Assembly: GCF_000281085.1 (NCBI RefSeq)
Contig: NZ_JH767528.1
Coordinates: 216,268 to 257,393, forward strand
Direction of reading: 5' to 3'
Length of the DNA: 41,126 nt
DNA from: Catenovulum agarivorans YM01
GTDB lineage: Bacteria > Pseudomonadota > Gammaproteobacteria > Enterobacterales > Alteromonadaceae
The notes below the pieces were generated by a model. It did not search any database, was not told the DNA's origin, and saw nothing but the letters and a program-made list of their open reading frames with translations. The translations under genes were made by a program, and so were the position numbers. Positions 8,415 through 16,996 of this stretch are shown piece by piece; positions within the stretch are counted from its first letter, which is position 1, and the number at the start of each line of letters is the position of its first letter.

Positions 8415-9422
8415 TTACTCAAATTTCTGCTCGCGTCCTAACAAAGCTAATGCACCTTCTTTTGGCACTTTGCCTTGGTATAACACTTGGTAAATTTGAT
8501 CAACAATCGGCATTTCAACCTGCATACGTTGCGCTAACATATACACTTCTTTGGTGTTGCGATAGCCTTCAACAACTTGACCAATATCTGACATAGCTTG
8601 TTCAACCGATTTACCTTGGCCTAATGCCAAACCAAAACGACGGTTGCGAGATTGATTGTCAGTACAAGTTAATACTAAGTCACCTAAACCAGCCATACCC
8701 ATAAAAGTTTCAGGTTTTGCGCCTAAAGCTGCGCCTAAACGACATAACTCAGTTAAACCTCGGGTAATTAACGCGGTACGTGCGTTTGCACCAAAACCAA
8801 TACCATCAGCCATACCAGCGCCGATAGCAATTACGTTTTTAACTGCGCCGCCTAGTTGCACACCAATAAAGTCGTTATTTTTATACACACGGAAACGTTT
8901 TTCACAGTGCATTAAATCAGACAAGGTTTGAATAAAATCAGCATCGGTAGATGACACTGAAATAGCGGTTGGCATACCGGCTGCCATTTCTTTGGCAAAG
9001 GTTGGGCCGCTAACAACAGCTAAGGTACGAGAATCGCCTAACTGTTCACGCGCAACATCTTGCAATAATCGGCCTGTTTCTGGCTCTAAACCTTTAGTCG
9101 CCCACGCAATTGAGCTGTCGCTGCGTAAATGCGGTTTTATTTGTGCTAAAGCTTCGCCAAATGCATGGCTTGGCACAACCAATAAAATATTGCGGCTGTT
9201 TTGTACCACATGAGCTAAATCAGCTTGTGGGGTTAAAGCTTGTGGTAATGGCAAACCGGGTAAATATCGGCTGTTTTCCCTGCTTTGTTGCATAGCGCTA
9301 ATTTGTGCTTCATCACGACCCCACAGGGCAGTTTTGTGGCCATTACGCGCTATACAAATGGCTAATGCAGTGCCGTACGAGCCAGCACCGATTACACCAA
9401 TATCAAATAAAGGTTCGCTCAT
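8415..9422 (-). CDS. gpsA: Glycerol-3-phosphate dehydrogenase [NAD(P)+]
   Basis: GpsA makes sn-glycerol 3-phosphate from dihydroxyacetone phosphate for phospholipid synthesis in the cytoplasm. The protein has 335 residues (339 in E. coli). The N-terminal Rossmann motif is GAGSYGTA (residues 11-18). The stretches [28 protein letters not shown], the catalytic-lysine segment [13 protein letters not shown] and the substrate loop [14 protein letters not shown] are all conserved. It is the last gene of yibN-grxC-secB-gpsA, the same order as in E. coli, and starts 1 nt after the secB stop, so translational coupling is likely. Confidence 0.97.
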   Translation of the reverse strand: MSEPLFDIGVIGAGSYGTALAICIARNGHKTALWGRDEAQISAMQQSRENSRYLPGLPLPQALTPQADLAHVVQNSRNILLVVPSHAFGEALAQIKPHLRSDSSIAWATKGLEPETGRLLQDVAREQLGDSRTLAVVSGPTFAKEMAAGMPTAISVSSTDADFIQTLSDLMHCEKRFRVYKNNDFIGVQLGGAVKNVIAIGAGMADGIGFGANARTALITRGLTELCRLGAALGAKPETFMGMAGLGDLVLTCTDNQSRNRRFGLALGQGKSVEQAMSDIGQVVEGYRNTKEVYMLAQRMQVEMPIVDQIYQVLYQGKVPKEGALALLGREQKFE

Positions 9423-9423
9423 A

Positions 9424-9933
9424 TTAAGAATCTAGTTTTTGGTTTGACTCTTGGTTTTCTTGAGCTTGTTGCGCAACTTGCTGCATATAGCTAGCAAATA
9501 AAGCATCAAAGTTTACAGGTGCTAAATTAAGTGGAGGGAAAGTACCACGGTTAACTAAGTTAGAAATTGCTTCACGTGCATAAGGGAATAAAATGCCCGG
9601 ACACATAGAGCCAATAGTATGTGCCATTTGTTGCGGTGGTAAGTTAGCAATAGCGAAAATACCCGCTTGCTCAACTTCTACTAAAAACGCAGTTTTGTCT
9701 TCAATTTTAGCTGTTACTGTAATTGATAAAACAACTTCGTATGTGTCACCGTCAAGCTTTTTGCTTTTTGTATCTATGTCCATTTGTACATCTGGTTTCC
9801 ACTGAATAGTGAAAATTTCAGGTGAGTTTGGCGTTTCAAATGAAATGTTTTTCGCAAAAATACGTTGAATTGCGAATTGAGGTGCGTTTTCACCTGCTGC
9901 TTGTTGGTTGTTTTCTGGAGTTTGTTCTGACAT
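9424..9933 (-). CDS. secB: Protein-export chaperone SecB
   Basis: The protein has 169 residues (155 in E. coli) and is a cytoplasmic tetrameric chaperone that keeps preproteins unfolded and passes them to Sec[20 protein letters not shown] at residues 20-38 and the [39 protein letters not shown] block are diagnostic. The tail is Gln/Asn-rich and longer than usual. The position between grxC and gpsA is the conserved one. Confidence 0.97.
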   Translation of the reverse strand: MSEQTPENNQQAAGENAPQFAIQRIFAKNISFETPNSPEIFTIQWKPDVQMDIDTKSKKLDGDTYEVVLSITVTAKIEDKTAFLVEVEQAGIFAIANLPPQQMAHTIGSMCPGILFPYAREAISNLVNRGTFPPLNLAPVNFDALFASYMQQVAQQAQENQESNQKLDS

Positions 9934-9953
9934 GACAATACCTTTGTTTTAAA

Positions 9954-10208
9954 TTATGCGTTGAGCAAATTATCTAGTTCACCGTCGTATTCTGCGTCGA
10001 ATAAATCGTCGCATCCACCGACATGATGCTCATTTATAAAAATCTGTGGCACAGTTGAGCGTCCGCTCAGTTGGATCATTTCATCGCGTTTTTCAGGTTG
10101 TTGATCTATGTCAATTTCATTAAACGCAACACCTTTTTGTGTCAGGAGCATTTTGGCTCTTCTACAAAACGGACACCAACTTTTGCTATATACGGTTACT
10201 GTAGCCAT
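9954..10208 (-). CDS. grxC: Glutaredoxin 3
   Basis: The protein has 84 residues, the usual length for GrxC. The dithiol active site CPFC is at residues 12-15 (SWCPFCRRAK), and the glutathione-binding elements TVPQIFI (cis-Pro) and GGCDDL are present. It reduces disulfides and mixed glutathione disulfides in the cytoplasm. It lies 6 nt downstream of yibN and 20 nt upstream of secB in the same operon. Confidence 0.96.
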   Translation of the reverse strand: MATVTVYSKSWCPFCRRAKMLLTQKGVAFNEIDIDQQPEKRDEMIQLSGRSTVPQIFINEHHVGGCDDLFDAEYDGELDNLLNA

Positions 10209-10214
10209 TTTAAA

Positions 10215-10643
10215 TTAACCTTTTGCGACAGGTAAGTTCGCATTTAACCAAGCATTCATACCACCTTCAAGTAAGTTTACTTTTGGATAACCTGCTTGGC
10301 ATAGTTGAGTTGCAACTTTAGCCGCACTCAAACCTGCGGTACAAACAACAATAATGGGTTTATCTTTGTTTTTTTCAAGGGCTGGATTGTTACCACCGTC
10401 AATTTTATCACTGGTGATGTTTAATGCGCCGGCGATATGGCCTTTGCTGAATTCAGCTGCCGGACGAATATCCACTATAGCTGCGTCCTCACGGTTTACC
10501 AATAAGGTAAGCTGTTGAGTATTAACGCGGGCATAAGGTGCAAATTTAGCTTGAACTAAAGTGTAAACAACCGCGAAAAATAATACGAACCAAGCACCTG
10601 TCATAATTGGGTGATTGGCAAAAAATTGAATGTATTCTTGCAT
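10215..10643 (-). CDS. yibN: Membrane-anchored rhodanese-like protein YibN
   Basis: The protein has 142 residues with one N-terminal membrane segment (about 14-30, GAWFVLFFAVVYTLVQA) followed by a single rhodanese domain. The catalytic loop is VVCTAGLSAA with Cys near residue 101, the position of the persulfide-forming cysteine in sulfurtransferases. It matches E. coli YibN in size, anchor and gene order. It is the first gene of the operon, and a promoter is visible about 35 nt upstream. The physiological sulfur donor and acceptor are not known from sequence. Confidence 0.92.
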   Translation of the reverse strand: MQEYIQFFANHPIMTGAWFVLFFAVVYTLVQAKFAPYARVNTQQLTLLVNREDAAIVDIRPAAEFSKGHIAGALNITSDKIDGGNNPALEKNKDKPIIVVCTAGLSAAKVATQLCQAGYPKVNLLEGGMNAWLNANLPVAKG

Positions 10644-10676
10644 TAAAAAGACCTATGAATGTTTTTACTGCGGCAG

Positions 10677-10705
10677 ATTATAGCCTTATCGCTTAACTAA
10701 ACCAA
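10677..10705 (-). promoter_or_regulatory. Promoter of the yibN-grxC-secB-gpsA operon
   Basis: On the minus strand TTGGTT (plus 10700-10705), a 17-nt spacer and TATAAT (plus 10677-10682) make a good sigma70 promoter ending about 33 nt before the yibN start codon. Confidence 0.6.
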
Positions 10706-10960
10706 TACAATCGCTTTTTGCAATTAGCGGAATTATCTAATTTGGGTAATCTAAGCCTATGAGACTAGGCTCAAGGCAGTCATTATACTTTGCATTGCGT
10801 TATATTTGTTTGCAGCAGCCTAGATATGCGACAATAACAACTAATTATCCGCGATATAAACCAGAACAGTATGATTTAATCGGATTGTCATTGGTTTGTA
10901 GAGCAATTCTTAGTAAAATTTGCATAAATTTATATACTAATACGACTACAGGTAAACAGC
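10706..10960. other. Divergent intergenic region yibN/gpmI
   Basis: This is the larger part of the 317-bp gap between two divergent genes. It is AT-rich and contains a TATACT at about 10932 that could be the -10 of gpmI, with only a weak -35 (TTAGTA). No palindrome, small ORF with a ribosome binding site or RNA gene is evident. Confidence 0.4.
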
Positions 10961-12508
10961 ATGACTACTGCGAAAAAACCATTAGTGTTAATCATTATGG
11001 ATGGTTGGGGTTACAGCGAAAACCCTAAAGACAACGCGATTATGGCCGCGAATACACCAAACTTAGATAAATTGTGGAAAGAGTATCCAAGCACATTAAT
11101 TTCTGGCTCAGGCATGGACGTAGGTTTACCAGACGGCCAAATGGGTAACAGTGAAGTAGGTCACGTAAACTTAGGTGCTGGCCGTATTGTTTATCAAGAT
11201 TTCACCCGTATCACCAAAGATATTGCTGACGGCGAATTCCAAAACAACGCTGCTTTAGTTAAAGCAGTAGACAGCGCGAAAGACGCTGGCAAAGCTGTGC
11301 ATATTATGGGCTTAGCTTCACCAGGTGGTGTACATAGCCATGTTGATCACATTAAAGCTATGGTAGATATGGCGGTTGCTCGTGGTGCTGAGCAAGTTTA
11401 TGTTCACGCATTTTTAGACGGTCGTGATACACCACCACGTAGTGCTGAAAACCCATTAGCAGAGCTAGAAGCGCAATTAGCTGCAACTGGCAAAGGCCGC
11501 GTAGCCAGCATCATAGGTCGTTATTTTGCGTTAGATCGTGATAAGCGTTGGGATCGTGTACAAGCTTGTTATGAGTTATTAACTGAAGGCAAAGCTGAAT
11601 ACACTGCAACCTCTGCAGTTGAAGGTTTAAAAGCCGCATACGAACGTGACGAAAACGATGAGTTTGTAAAAGCAACTGCAATTGTCGATGCAAATGGCCA
11701 AGCCGCGACTGTAAATGATGGCGATGCAATCATATTCATGAACTTCCGTGCTGACCGCGCACGTGAAATTACTCGTGCATTTGTTGATACTGATTTTGAC
11801 GGTTTTGAGCGTGCAAAAGTACCAGCATACAGCGACTTTGTAATGTTGACTCAATACGCAGCTGACATTCAAGCAAGCTGTGCATATCCACCATCAGACC
11901 TTGTTAATGTAATGGGTGAGTGGTTAGAAAAACATGGCAAAACTCAGTTACGTATCTCTGAAACTGAAAAATATGCACATGTTACTTTCTTCTACAGCGG
12001 TGGCCGTGAAGACGAATTTCAAGGTGAAAAGCGTATCTTAATCCCATCTCCGCAAGTGGCAACTTACGATCTTCAACCTGAAATGAACTCAGTGTTATTA
12101 ACTGATAAATTAGTTGAAGCGATTGAAAGCCAAGAATTTGATGCAATTATTTGTAACTATCCAAATGGAGACATGGTTGGTCACACTGGTGTATTTGAAG
12201 CGGCAGTTAAAGCGTGTGAAGCAGTTGACACTGCAATTGGCCGCGTAACTGAAGCTTTAGCAAAAGTAGGTGGTGAGTGTTTAATTACTGCTGACCATGG
12301 TAACGCAGAGCAAATGGTTGACCCAATTACTGGCCAAGCACATACAGCACATACCAGCGAGCCAGTACCATTTATCTATTTTGGCCGTAATGCTGAATTA
12401 GCTAAAGCTAATGGTGTATTAAGTGACGTAGCACCAACTATGTTGCACTTAATGGGTATGGAACAACCTGCAGAAATGACAGGTCAATCTATCTTTAAAT
12501 TGGTTTAA
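10961..12508 (+). CDS. gpmI: 2,3-bisphosphoglycerate-independent phosphoglycerate mutase
   Basis: This glycolytic and gluconeogenic enzyme interconverts 3- and 2-phosphoglycerate, depends on Mn2+, and is cytoplasmic. The protein has 515 residues (514 in E. coli). The N-terminal MDGWGY metal ligand, the catalytic serine in [15 protein letters not shown] (about 57-71), HSHVDH, DGRDTPP, the [16 protein letters not shown] block, NGDMVGHTG and [10 protein letters not shown] are all present. It is followed 1 nt later by envC, the same neighbour as in E. coli, so the two genes probably share a transcript. Confidence 0.98.
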   Translation: MTTAKKPLVLIIMDGWGYSENPKDNAIMAANTPNLDKLWKEYPSTLISGSGMDVGLPDGQMGNSEVGHVNLGAGRIVYQDFTRITKDIADGEFQNNAALVKAVDSAKDAGKAVHIMGLASPGGVHSHVDHIKAMVDMAVARGAEQVYVHAFLDGRDTPPRSAENPLAELEAQLAATGKGRVASIIGRYFALDRDKRWDRVQACYELLTEGKAEYTATSAVEGLKAAYERDENDEFVKATAIVDANGQAATVNDGDAIIFMNFRADRAREITRAFVDTDFDGFERAKVPAYSDFVMLTQYAADIQASCAYPPSDLVNVMGEWLEKHGKTQLRISETEKYAHVTFFYSGGREDEFQGEKRILIPSPQVATYDLQPEMNSVLLTDKLVEAIESQEFDAIICNYPNGDMVGHTGVFEAAVKACEAVDTAIGRVTEALAKVGGECLITADHGNAEQMVDPITGQAHTAHTSEPVPFIYFGRNAELAKANGVLSDVAPTMLHLMGMEQPAEMTGQSIFKLV

Positions 12509-12509
12509 G

Positions 12510-13700
12510 TTGAATCTGCTAAGGATTGCTAAACCAAAACAAAATATCAACGGGGCAAACATTAAACTTGTTTGCCTTGTTGTGTTTTTTTTCCTGCAAA
12601 CAACCTTATCTAGCAAAGCATTCGCTGAATCAGACACTGAACAAACACAACGCAAACTTGAAAAAGTTCAGCAGCAAATTATAGCTAAACAAAATAAGTT
12701 AGATAAAAGCCACTCAGAACTAAAACAAACCCAAAATCAATTAGCTCAAACCGATAAACAAATTGGTCAAGCCGCGCGGGTTTTACGCCAAACCAAACAA
12801 GAATTAACCGAAACAGAAAAAGAGCTGAAAAAGCTCAGTGCACGCCAACAAGAATTAGAACAACTCAAACAGCAACAGCTGAAAGTATTAGAAAAACAAC
12901 TCAATAGCGCCTACCACATAGGCCAACACGATTATTTAAAAGTATTGTTAAACCAAGATTCACCAGCCAAATTAGAGCGGGTGATCAGCTATTACCAATA
13001 TTTAAACAAAGCACGCACGCAAGCGATTGAAGATTTAAAAACTACACTAGCTGAATTAGCACAAACGACTGAAATGCTTAATCAAAAACAACTCAGATTA
13101 GTTGAGCTAGTTGAAATAGAAGCACAAAAACAACAAGAGTTAGTTAAATTAAAAGCGCAGCAACAACAACAAATTGATGCACTAGCCCAGTTAATAAAAT
13201 CTGAATCAGCCGAAATACAGCGTTTACGTGATAACGAAGCTGCTCTTGCTCAAGCATTAGAAGCACTCGCTGAAGCAATAGACGAATTACCTCAACAAGT
13301 TGAACTGAATGGTTTGCAAGATATTAAAGGCCGACTCTTGTGGCCAGCTAAAGGCAAAATACAAAATATCTATGGCAAACGTAAATCAGGCCAATTGCGC
13401 TGGAAGGGCATTAAAATTGACGCAGATTCCGGCGCAACAGTGCACAATGTCCATGCAGGCCAAGTTATCTTTTCCGACTGGTTAAAAGGTTATGGTTTAG
13501 TCATAGTGGTCGAACATGGTAATGGTTATATGACTTTATATGGCCACAACCAAGCGCTACTCAAAGATGTAGGTGAGATTGTACAATCAGGTGAGCCTAT
13601 CGCTTTGGTTGGCCAATCAGGTGGGCAAACTAAACCAAGCTTGTATTTTGAAGTGCGCTATCAAGGCCAACCGTTAGATCCTATGGATTGGTGTAATTAA
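12510..13700 (+). CDS. envC: Murein hydrolase activator EnvC
   Basis: This periplasmic septal protein activates the AmiA/AmiB amidases during cell division. The protein has 396 residues (419 in E. coli). A signal peptide (about residues 19-39, cleavage after AFA) is followed by a long Gln/Glu/Lys-rich coiled coil (about 42-260) and a C-terminal LytM/M23 domain (about 275-396). The LytM metal site is degenerate: the usual His is Lys in WKGIKID, and the HLHFE motif reads SLYFE. This is the known non-catalytic EnvC pattern. The TTG start at 12510 lies 1 nt after gpmI and has no clear ribosome binding site, so translation is probably coupled. The 3' end overlaps the decayed Abi_2 frame on the other strand. 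Confidence 0.93.
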   Translation: MNLLRIAKPKQNINGANIKLVCLVVFFFLQTTLSSKAFAESDTEQTQRKLEKVQQQIIAKQNKLDKSHSELKQTQNQLAQTDKQIGQAARVLRQTKQELTETEKELKKLSARQQELEQLKQQQLKVLEKQLNSAYHIGQHDYLKVLLNQDSPAKLERVISYYQYLNKARTQAIEDLKTTLAELAQTTEMLNQKQLRLVELVEIEAQKQQELVKLKAQQQQQIDALAQLIKSESAEIQRLRDNEAALAQALEALAEAIDELPQQVELNGLQDIKGRLLWPAKGKIQNIYGKRKSGQLRWKGIKIDADSGATVHNVHAGQVIFSDWLKGYGLVIVVEHGNGYMTLYGHNQALLKDVGEIVQSGEPIALVGQSGGQTKPSLYFEVRYQGQPLDPMDWCN

Positions 13701-14282
13701 TCTGTTTAATAAATTAACCCCAAATTGGATCATTTCCCAATTGTTTGGAAAACCTGCTGAGTGAGATTTATCCTTAGCCGTTGGGTATTTTGCAAACAAA
13801 CTTTCTAATTCGTTTTTAATATTTTCAGATAAACAAAGACTTTTATTTATCAGTTGTAACATAACGAGTATCAAATAAAGTCTATTCATTTTTAATGGCT
13901 TATAATCTTGGTGTAGCATATAAATAATTATTTTAGTAGTGGTTAGAAAACTCGTCTTTTGAATTTTGAAAAGATAATGCAAGTTGTGATTGCACACTAT
14001 AAATTTGATTTCGATACGACCAATAATAGAGTAAATTAAGTCTCTGAGTTCATCATCAAAGCGATATAGTTCAAGACCTTGTTCAAAACTTGCCTTTGGT
14101 TGATAGTAACCTGACTCTGGGTTGAGCAACGGATATAAATAGATTTTAAATCTGTAGTAACTAATTGATGAAAGAAGTGCAATCGCTCGCTGTTCATCAT
14201 TAATCGTTAGGTTTTTAGACTTTAAGTGCGCGACCAATTCCTGTGGTGCTTTGTATTGCTTAGCGTAGAGTTTATAACTCAT
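13674..14282 (-). pseudogene. Decayed Abi_2 (AbiD/AbiF-like) abortive-infection gene
   Basis: The open frame encodes 202 residues, but Abi_2 proteins usually have about 300. Residues 1-96 are typical: SYYRFKIYLYPLL, then LYRFDDELRDLIYSIIGRIEIKF. The end is also typical (MNRLYLILVMLQL ... LFAKYP ... GFPNNWE), but the middle of the family is missing. A second frame (plus 13933-13965) encodes NSKDEFSNHY then stop, resembling the family's SKEEFIKHY, so a frameshift and a large deletion are inferred. At the 3' end, one added A near 13733 on the minus strand would give NWENDPIWG and a stop at 13714-13716, the normal family ending, clear of envC. It lies 52 nt downstream of the pentapeptide gene on the same strand. 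Confidence 0.7.
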
Positions 14283-14334
14283 AATCCAAGCTTTCTTTAG
14301 TTAAAACTGTATTTGTTCAATGCCAGCTGGGAAT

Positions 14335-15201
14335 TTATTTCAAGAATATGTTCTCTGCTAGGCCTACAGAACCATCGAATTCAACATGACTGATAATCGT
14401 TTTGTTTAGATTTGCATGTGAAAAGTCTACATTGTGGAAAGTACTATTTCTCAATTTTGCTTCAGCTAAATTAGCAGAAGCAAAGGACGCTTGTGAAAAA
14501 TCACAATTTTCAAATTGGCTGTGAGTTAAATTCGCACTGCGAAACTCTATACGACCATGAGCTTCGCTATCAATAAAATGTGCTCCTGTTAAATTTGCAT
14601 CTGCAAAATTGACGTTGTGAAAAGTTACGTTTTTAAATACAGCTTCTGAGAATATAAACCCTCTAAACGAGTAATTTTTTATCGCTAGGTTCTCGAGCTG
14701 CAGATTGGTTAAATCAATATTGTTCTCATCTGCTAAAAAGTTATTCAAGCCTGTTTTTTCGGCTATTCTTAACAATGCGTAGAAAGCTCGCCTAGTTTCA
14801 TTATTAGTCGTGTTACTAGAAGGCGCTGTTAAGAAAGAAGAAATGATGCGAATGATAGGAATAGATTCGCTGGGGATATCTGCTGTTAGCCTTTCTAGGT
14901 TGTATATCCCAGCTAATCTTGCCGTGGGATGCTCTGATGAAAGTAACTCTACCGATTTTGTGATTCTGTCTATAACACTTACAGAAAATTCGTCTTCTCT
15001 TTTGAGTATGGATAATTCAACTAAATGTTTTTGTGATTGGGCTACAAGCAACGCAGATTTTGCGTTTAGACTAGTGTTGTTACTTTCAATATATAGAAAG
15101 ACAGCGGTAATTAACCCGATTCCGACTATACCTAGGCTATGAATTGCTTGGTGATGTTTTACTAACGTTGTACACGATTGTTTAAGCCACAAAAGAGACA
15201 T
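14335..15201 (-). CDS. Membrane-anchored pentapeptide-repeat protein, partner of the reverse transcriptase
   Basis: The predicted protein has 288 residues. I chose the ATG at 15201 because AAGGA lies 9 nt upstream and the gene then overlaps the RT stop by 20 nt. An upstream in-frame ATG at 15303 would overlap by 122 nt and has no such site. One membrane segment (about residues 21-40, SLGIVGIGLITAVFLYI) is followed by a helical region. Next comes ITKSVELLSSEHPTARLAGIYNLERL, a segment commonly seen before pentapeptide repeats. About 100 residues of A(D/N)LxxA-type pentapeptides fill the C-terminus (ADANLTGAHF, ANLTHSQFENCDFSQASFASANLAEAKL). A right-handed beta-helix on the membrane is expected. 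Coupling to a retron-type RT suggests an effector or scaffold role, which is inference. Confidence 0.75.
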   Translation of the reverse strand: MSLLWLKQSCTTLVKHHQAIHSLGIVGIGLITAVFLYIESNNTSLNAKSALLVAQSQKHLVELSILKREDEFSVSVIDRITKSVELLSSEHPTARLAGIYNLERLTADIPSESIPIIRIISSFLTAPSSNTTNNETRRAFYALLRIAEKTGLNNFLADENNIDLTNLQLENLAIKNYSFRGFIFSEAVFKNVTFHNVNFADANLTGAHFIDSEAHGRIEFRSANLTHSQFENCDFSQASFASANLAEAKLRNSTFHNVDFSHANLNKTIISHVEFDGSVGLAENIFLK

Positions 15202-16720
15202 TTTCGATGATCCTTGAGTATTTGTGTAACAGCTCACTGTTACGGTATTTTTCAAAATGAGAAAGGTAGCTGATGTACCCCAATAATTGGCTTCTTGTTG
15301 CATAAGGTAATTGGCTTGAGCAGGCCGCTTGATGAAATTTGGCTCTAATTCTTCTAAGCTCGTTTCGTGCTGGAGTCGCTTCTTTATTAACTACTACGCC
15401 TGTAACTAATTGCTGTTTGTGGTAAGGCATTAGCCGAGTCTTTTTGTCGTTTATTTTGAAACCAGCTCCGTGAATCATGGCTATTAATCTGGATTTTGCT
15501 TTTACAATAGATTGTCTGGAGTTACCACTGAGCGTGATGTCATCCGAATAGCGTGTGTAACACAGATTATTTTTTTCACAGTATCTATGCATTGATTGGT
15601 CAATCTTGAATAAAATTGCGTTTGAGATAATTGGGCTGGTCGGAGCGCCTTGGGGTAGCCTGTCGTTAAAGGTGCATAATTCTGACAACAGAGTCGCGGC
15701 AGACGCGGTAAAATCATTTATGCTAAAGAGTTCTCGAACTTGGCGTTTATTGATACAGCCAAAATAATTTTCAATATCTAAATTAAATACATACTGCTTT
15801 GCTACGTGTATTTGGGCGTTTGTCAAAAATGATTTTCCTTGCCTGTATGAGTGAACAGAATCATGGATAGCTAAACCTGTTAGTAAGTGATGATTGATAT
15901 ATCGCATCAACACCTTTAAATATGTCCTTGGAGCCTCAATCAATCTTTTATTTCCATTTTTCCGGATGATCTCAAAAGATCTGTAGTACTGAGTTTTATT
16001 TGCCAATATTCGAGAAATTAGTTGAACTGAAATTCCTAAGTCGGCGGCGAGAATATGCCTAACAGTCATGTGTGGTGATAAGTCGGCATCTATGTGGTCA
16101 ATAAAGTTGTAGTTAGGATAAGACAATGATTTATGGGTCGGGGATAGTTGTGTGGTGGAAGGAGAAACTGTAAACAACGTACTCTCAAGTAATGAGACCC
16201 AAGATGAGATAATTGGCTGGCTTCGCCTGCCTCTTATTTCAACGCGCAGTTGAATTGGTAACCTTTCTTCAAACGATGGCGGAACGCCATCTACTTTAAT
16301 TTTACAGTTTCTCCTAACAGTCTGAAATTTATCTGCCTTTCCACAATTGAGCAAGAAAAATCTAATTCTGTCTTTATTTAGGCGTTCGTTTATGGAGAGC
16401 TTGATGTGTTTTGCTGGGTTTATTGAGAAATAATCAGTCAGACCAATAGATAATTTCAGTAAATATTGTTGTTTACATAGGTAGTTTAAACTATGTGTTA
16501 TGTCATCTTGGCTAATGTTTTCCCAAATATGATCTTGGATGCTTTTGAGGAAAGTCAAAATAGTTGATTTATCACTCGGTTGAAGTATTGCAGCTATCCA
16601 ATACACGACAGTTGTTTTGTCTTTATCTAAATTTAATTCTGGCGGGAAATTACAACCGATTTGGATTGTTGCTAAAGACACTAGGGTTGCTTTTATAAAT
16701 TCTCGTCTGCTAATGAGCAT
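15182..16720 (-). CDS. Retron-type reverse transcriptase with N-terminal extension and Tat-like signal
   Basis: The protein has 512 residues. From about residue 215 it is a retron/group II-like RT with NAQIH (301-305, retron NAxxH), the motif A aspartate in LDIENYF (Asp315), LPQGAPTSP (355-363), the catalytic YSDD (391-394) and QLVTG (437-441, the retron VTG motif). No group II intron maturase/endonuclease domains are present. Retron RTs are usually 300-340 residues, so the first 210 are an added region. Its part around 70-125 resembles a winged helix (inference). The N-terminus SRREFIK (4-10) plus a hydrophobic run ending IGC (Cys23) matches a twin-arginine signal, with a weak lipobox because Gln is at -3. 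GAGAG 10 nt upstream supports the ATG at 16720. It overlaps the pentapeptide gene. Defence function is likely but unproven. Confidence 0.88.
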   Translation of the reverse strand: MLISRREFIKATLVSLATIQIGCNFPPELNLDKDKTTVVYWIAAILQPSDKSTILTFLKSIQDHIWENISQDDITHSLNYLCKQQYLLKLSIGLTDYFSINPAKHIKLSINERLNKDRIRFFLLNCGKADKFQTVRRNCKIKVDGVPPSFEERLPIQLRVEIRGRRSQPIISSWVSLLESTLFTVSPSTTQLSPTHKSLSYPNYNFIDHIDADLSPHMTVRHILAADLGISVQLISRILANKTQYYRSFEIIRKNGNKRLIEAPRTYLKVLMRYINHHLLTGLAIHDSVHSYRQGKSFLTNAQIHVAKQYVFNLDIENYFGCINKRQVRELFSINDFTASAATLLSELCTFNDRLPQGAPTSPIISNAILFKIDQSMHRYCEKNNLCYTRYSDDITLSGNSRQSIVKAKSRLIAMIHGAGFKINDKKTRLMPYHKQQLVTGVVVNKEATPARNELRRIRAKFHQAACSSQLPYATRSQLLGYISYLSHFEKYRNSELLHKYSRIIENVSFVA

Positions 16721-16749
16721 AGTATTCAGGCTCTCAATTTACATTTTAG

Positions 16750-16851
16750 GTTAAGGTAGATTTATCTAATATGCGAATATAGTGGTTGGGGGACTAAGGT
16801 TTTCATGCTAATGGCCGCACTAGGAAACATGTGGCACAAAGGAACCTTAAC
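16750..16851 (-). ncRNA. Candidate retron ncRNA (msr-msd) region, weak
   Basis: Retron RNAs normally lie just upstream of the RT and are closed by an inverted repeat (a1/a2). Here GTTAAGGT (minus strand, plus 16844-16851) can pair with ACCTTAAC (plus 16750-16757), 30 nt before the RT start. A further hairpin TGCAAC-TTTTCTGG-GTTGCA lies upstream, near 16887-16906. An 8-bp repeat is not significant in a 276-bp region, and no long msd hairpin is obvious, so this is only a place to look. Confidence 0.2.
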
Positions 16852-16945
16852 GGTTATTGGTAAGCGTAAACCTTTTGTTTGCCCTAAAATGCAACCCAGA
16901 AAAGTTGCAAAAATACACAAGTGAATTTGAGGCTTTGGTTGATAA

Positions 16946-16982
16946 TACAACAAGGATAAGCCACTAACTTACCCTTGTTGTA
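16946..16982 (-). terminator. Hairpin after the M16 peptidase gene
   Basis: TACAACAAGG (16946-16955) pairs perfectly with CCTTGTTGTA (16973-16982), with a further 4-bp TAAG/CTTA pair inside. It begins 15 nt past the peptidase stop. No T-run follows on the minus strand, so termination may be inefficient or the hairpin may serve as an mRNA 3' end. It could also belong to the RT's RNA. Confidence 0.5.
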
Positions 16983-16996
16983 ACTTGCAGAACGAA

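Noticed and set aside
11511-11872. Minus-strand open frames inside gpmI.
   Set aside because: Their His/Leu/Gln-rich composition is that of antisense reading, and gpmI is fully conserved over the same bases.
15202-15303. Longer start for the pentapeptide protein at 15303.
   Set aside because: It would overlap the RT by 122 nt and lacks the AAGGA site. The added residues merely shadow the RT 3' end in another frame.
15182-16720. RT as a group II intron or diversity-generating retroelement enzyme.
   Set aside because: No maturase or HNH region, no intron ends, no template/variable repeat pair, and NAxxH plus VTG point to a retron-type RT.
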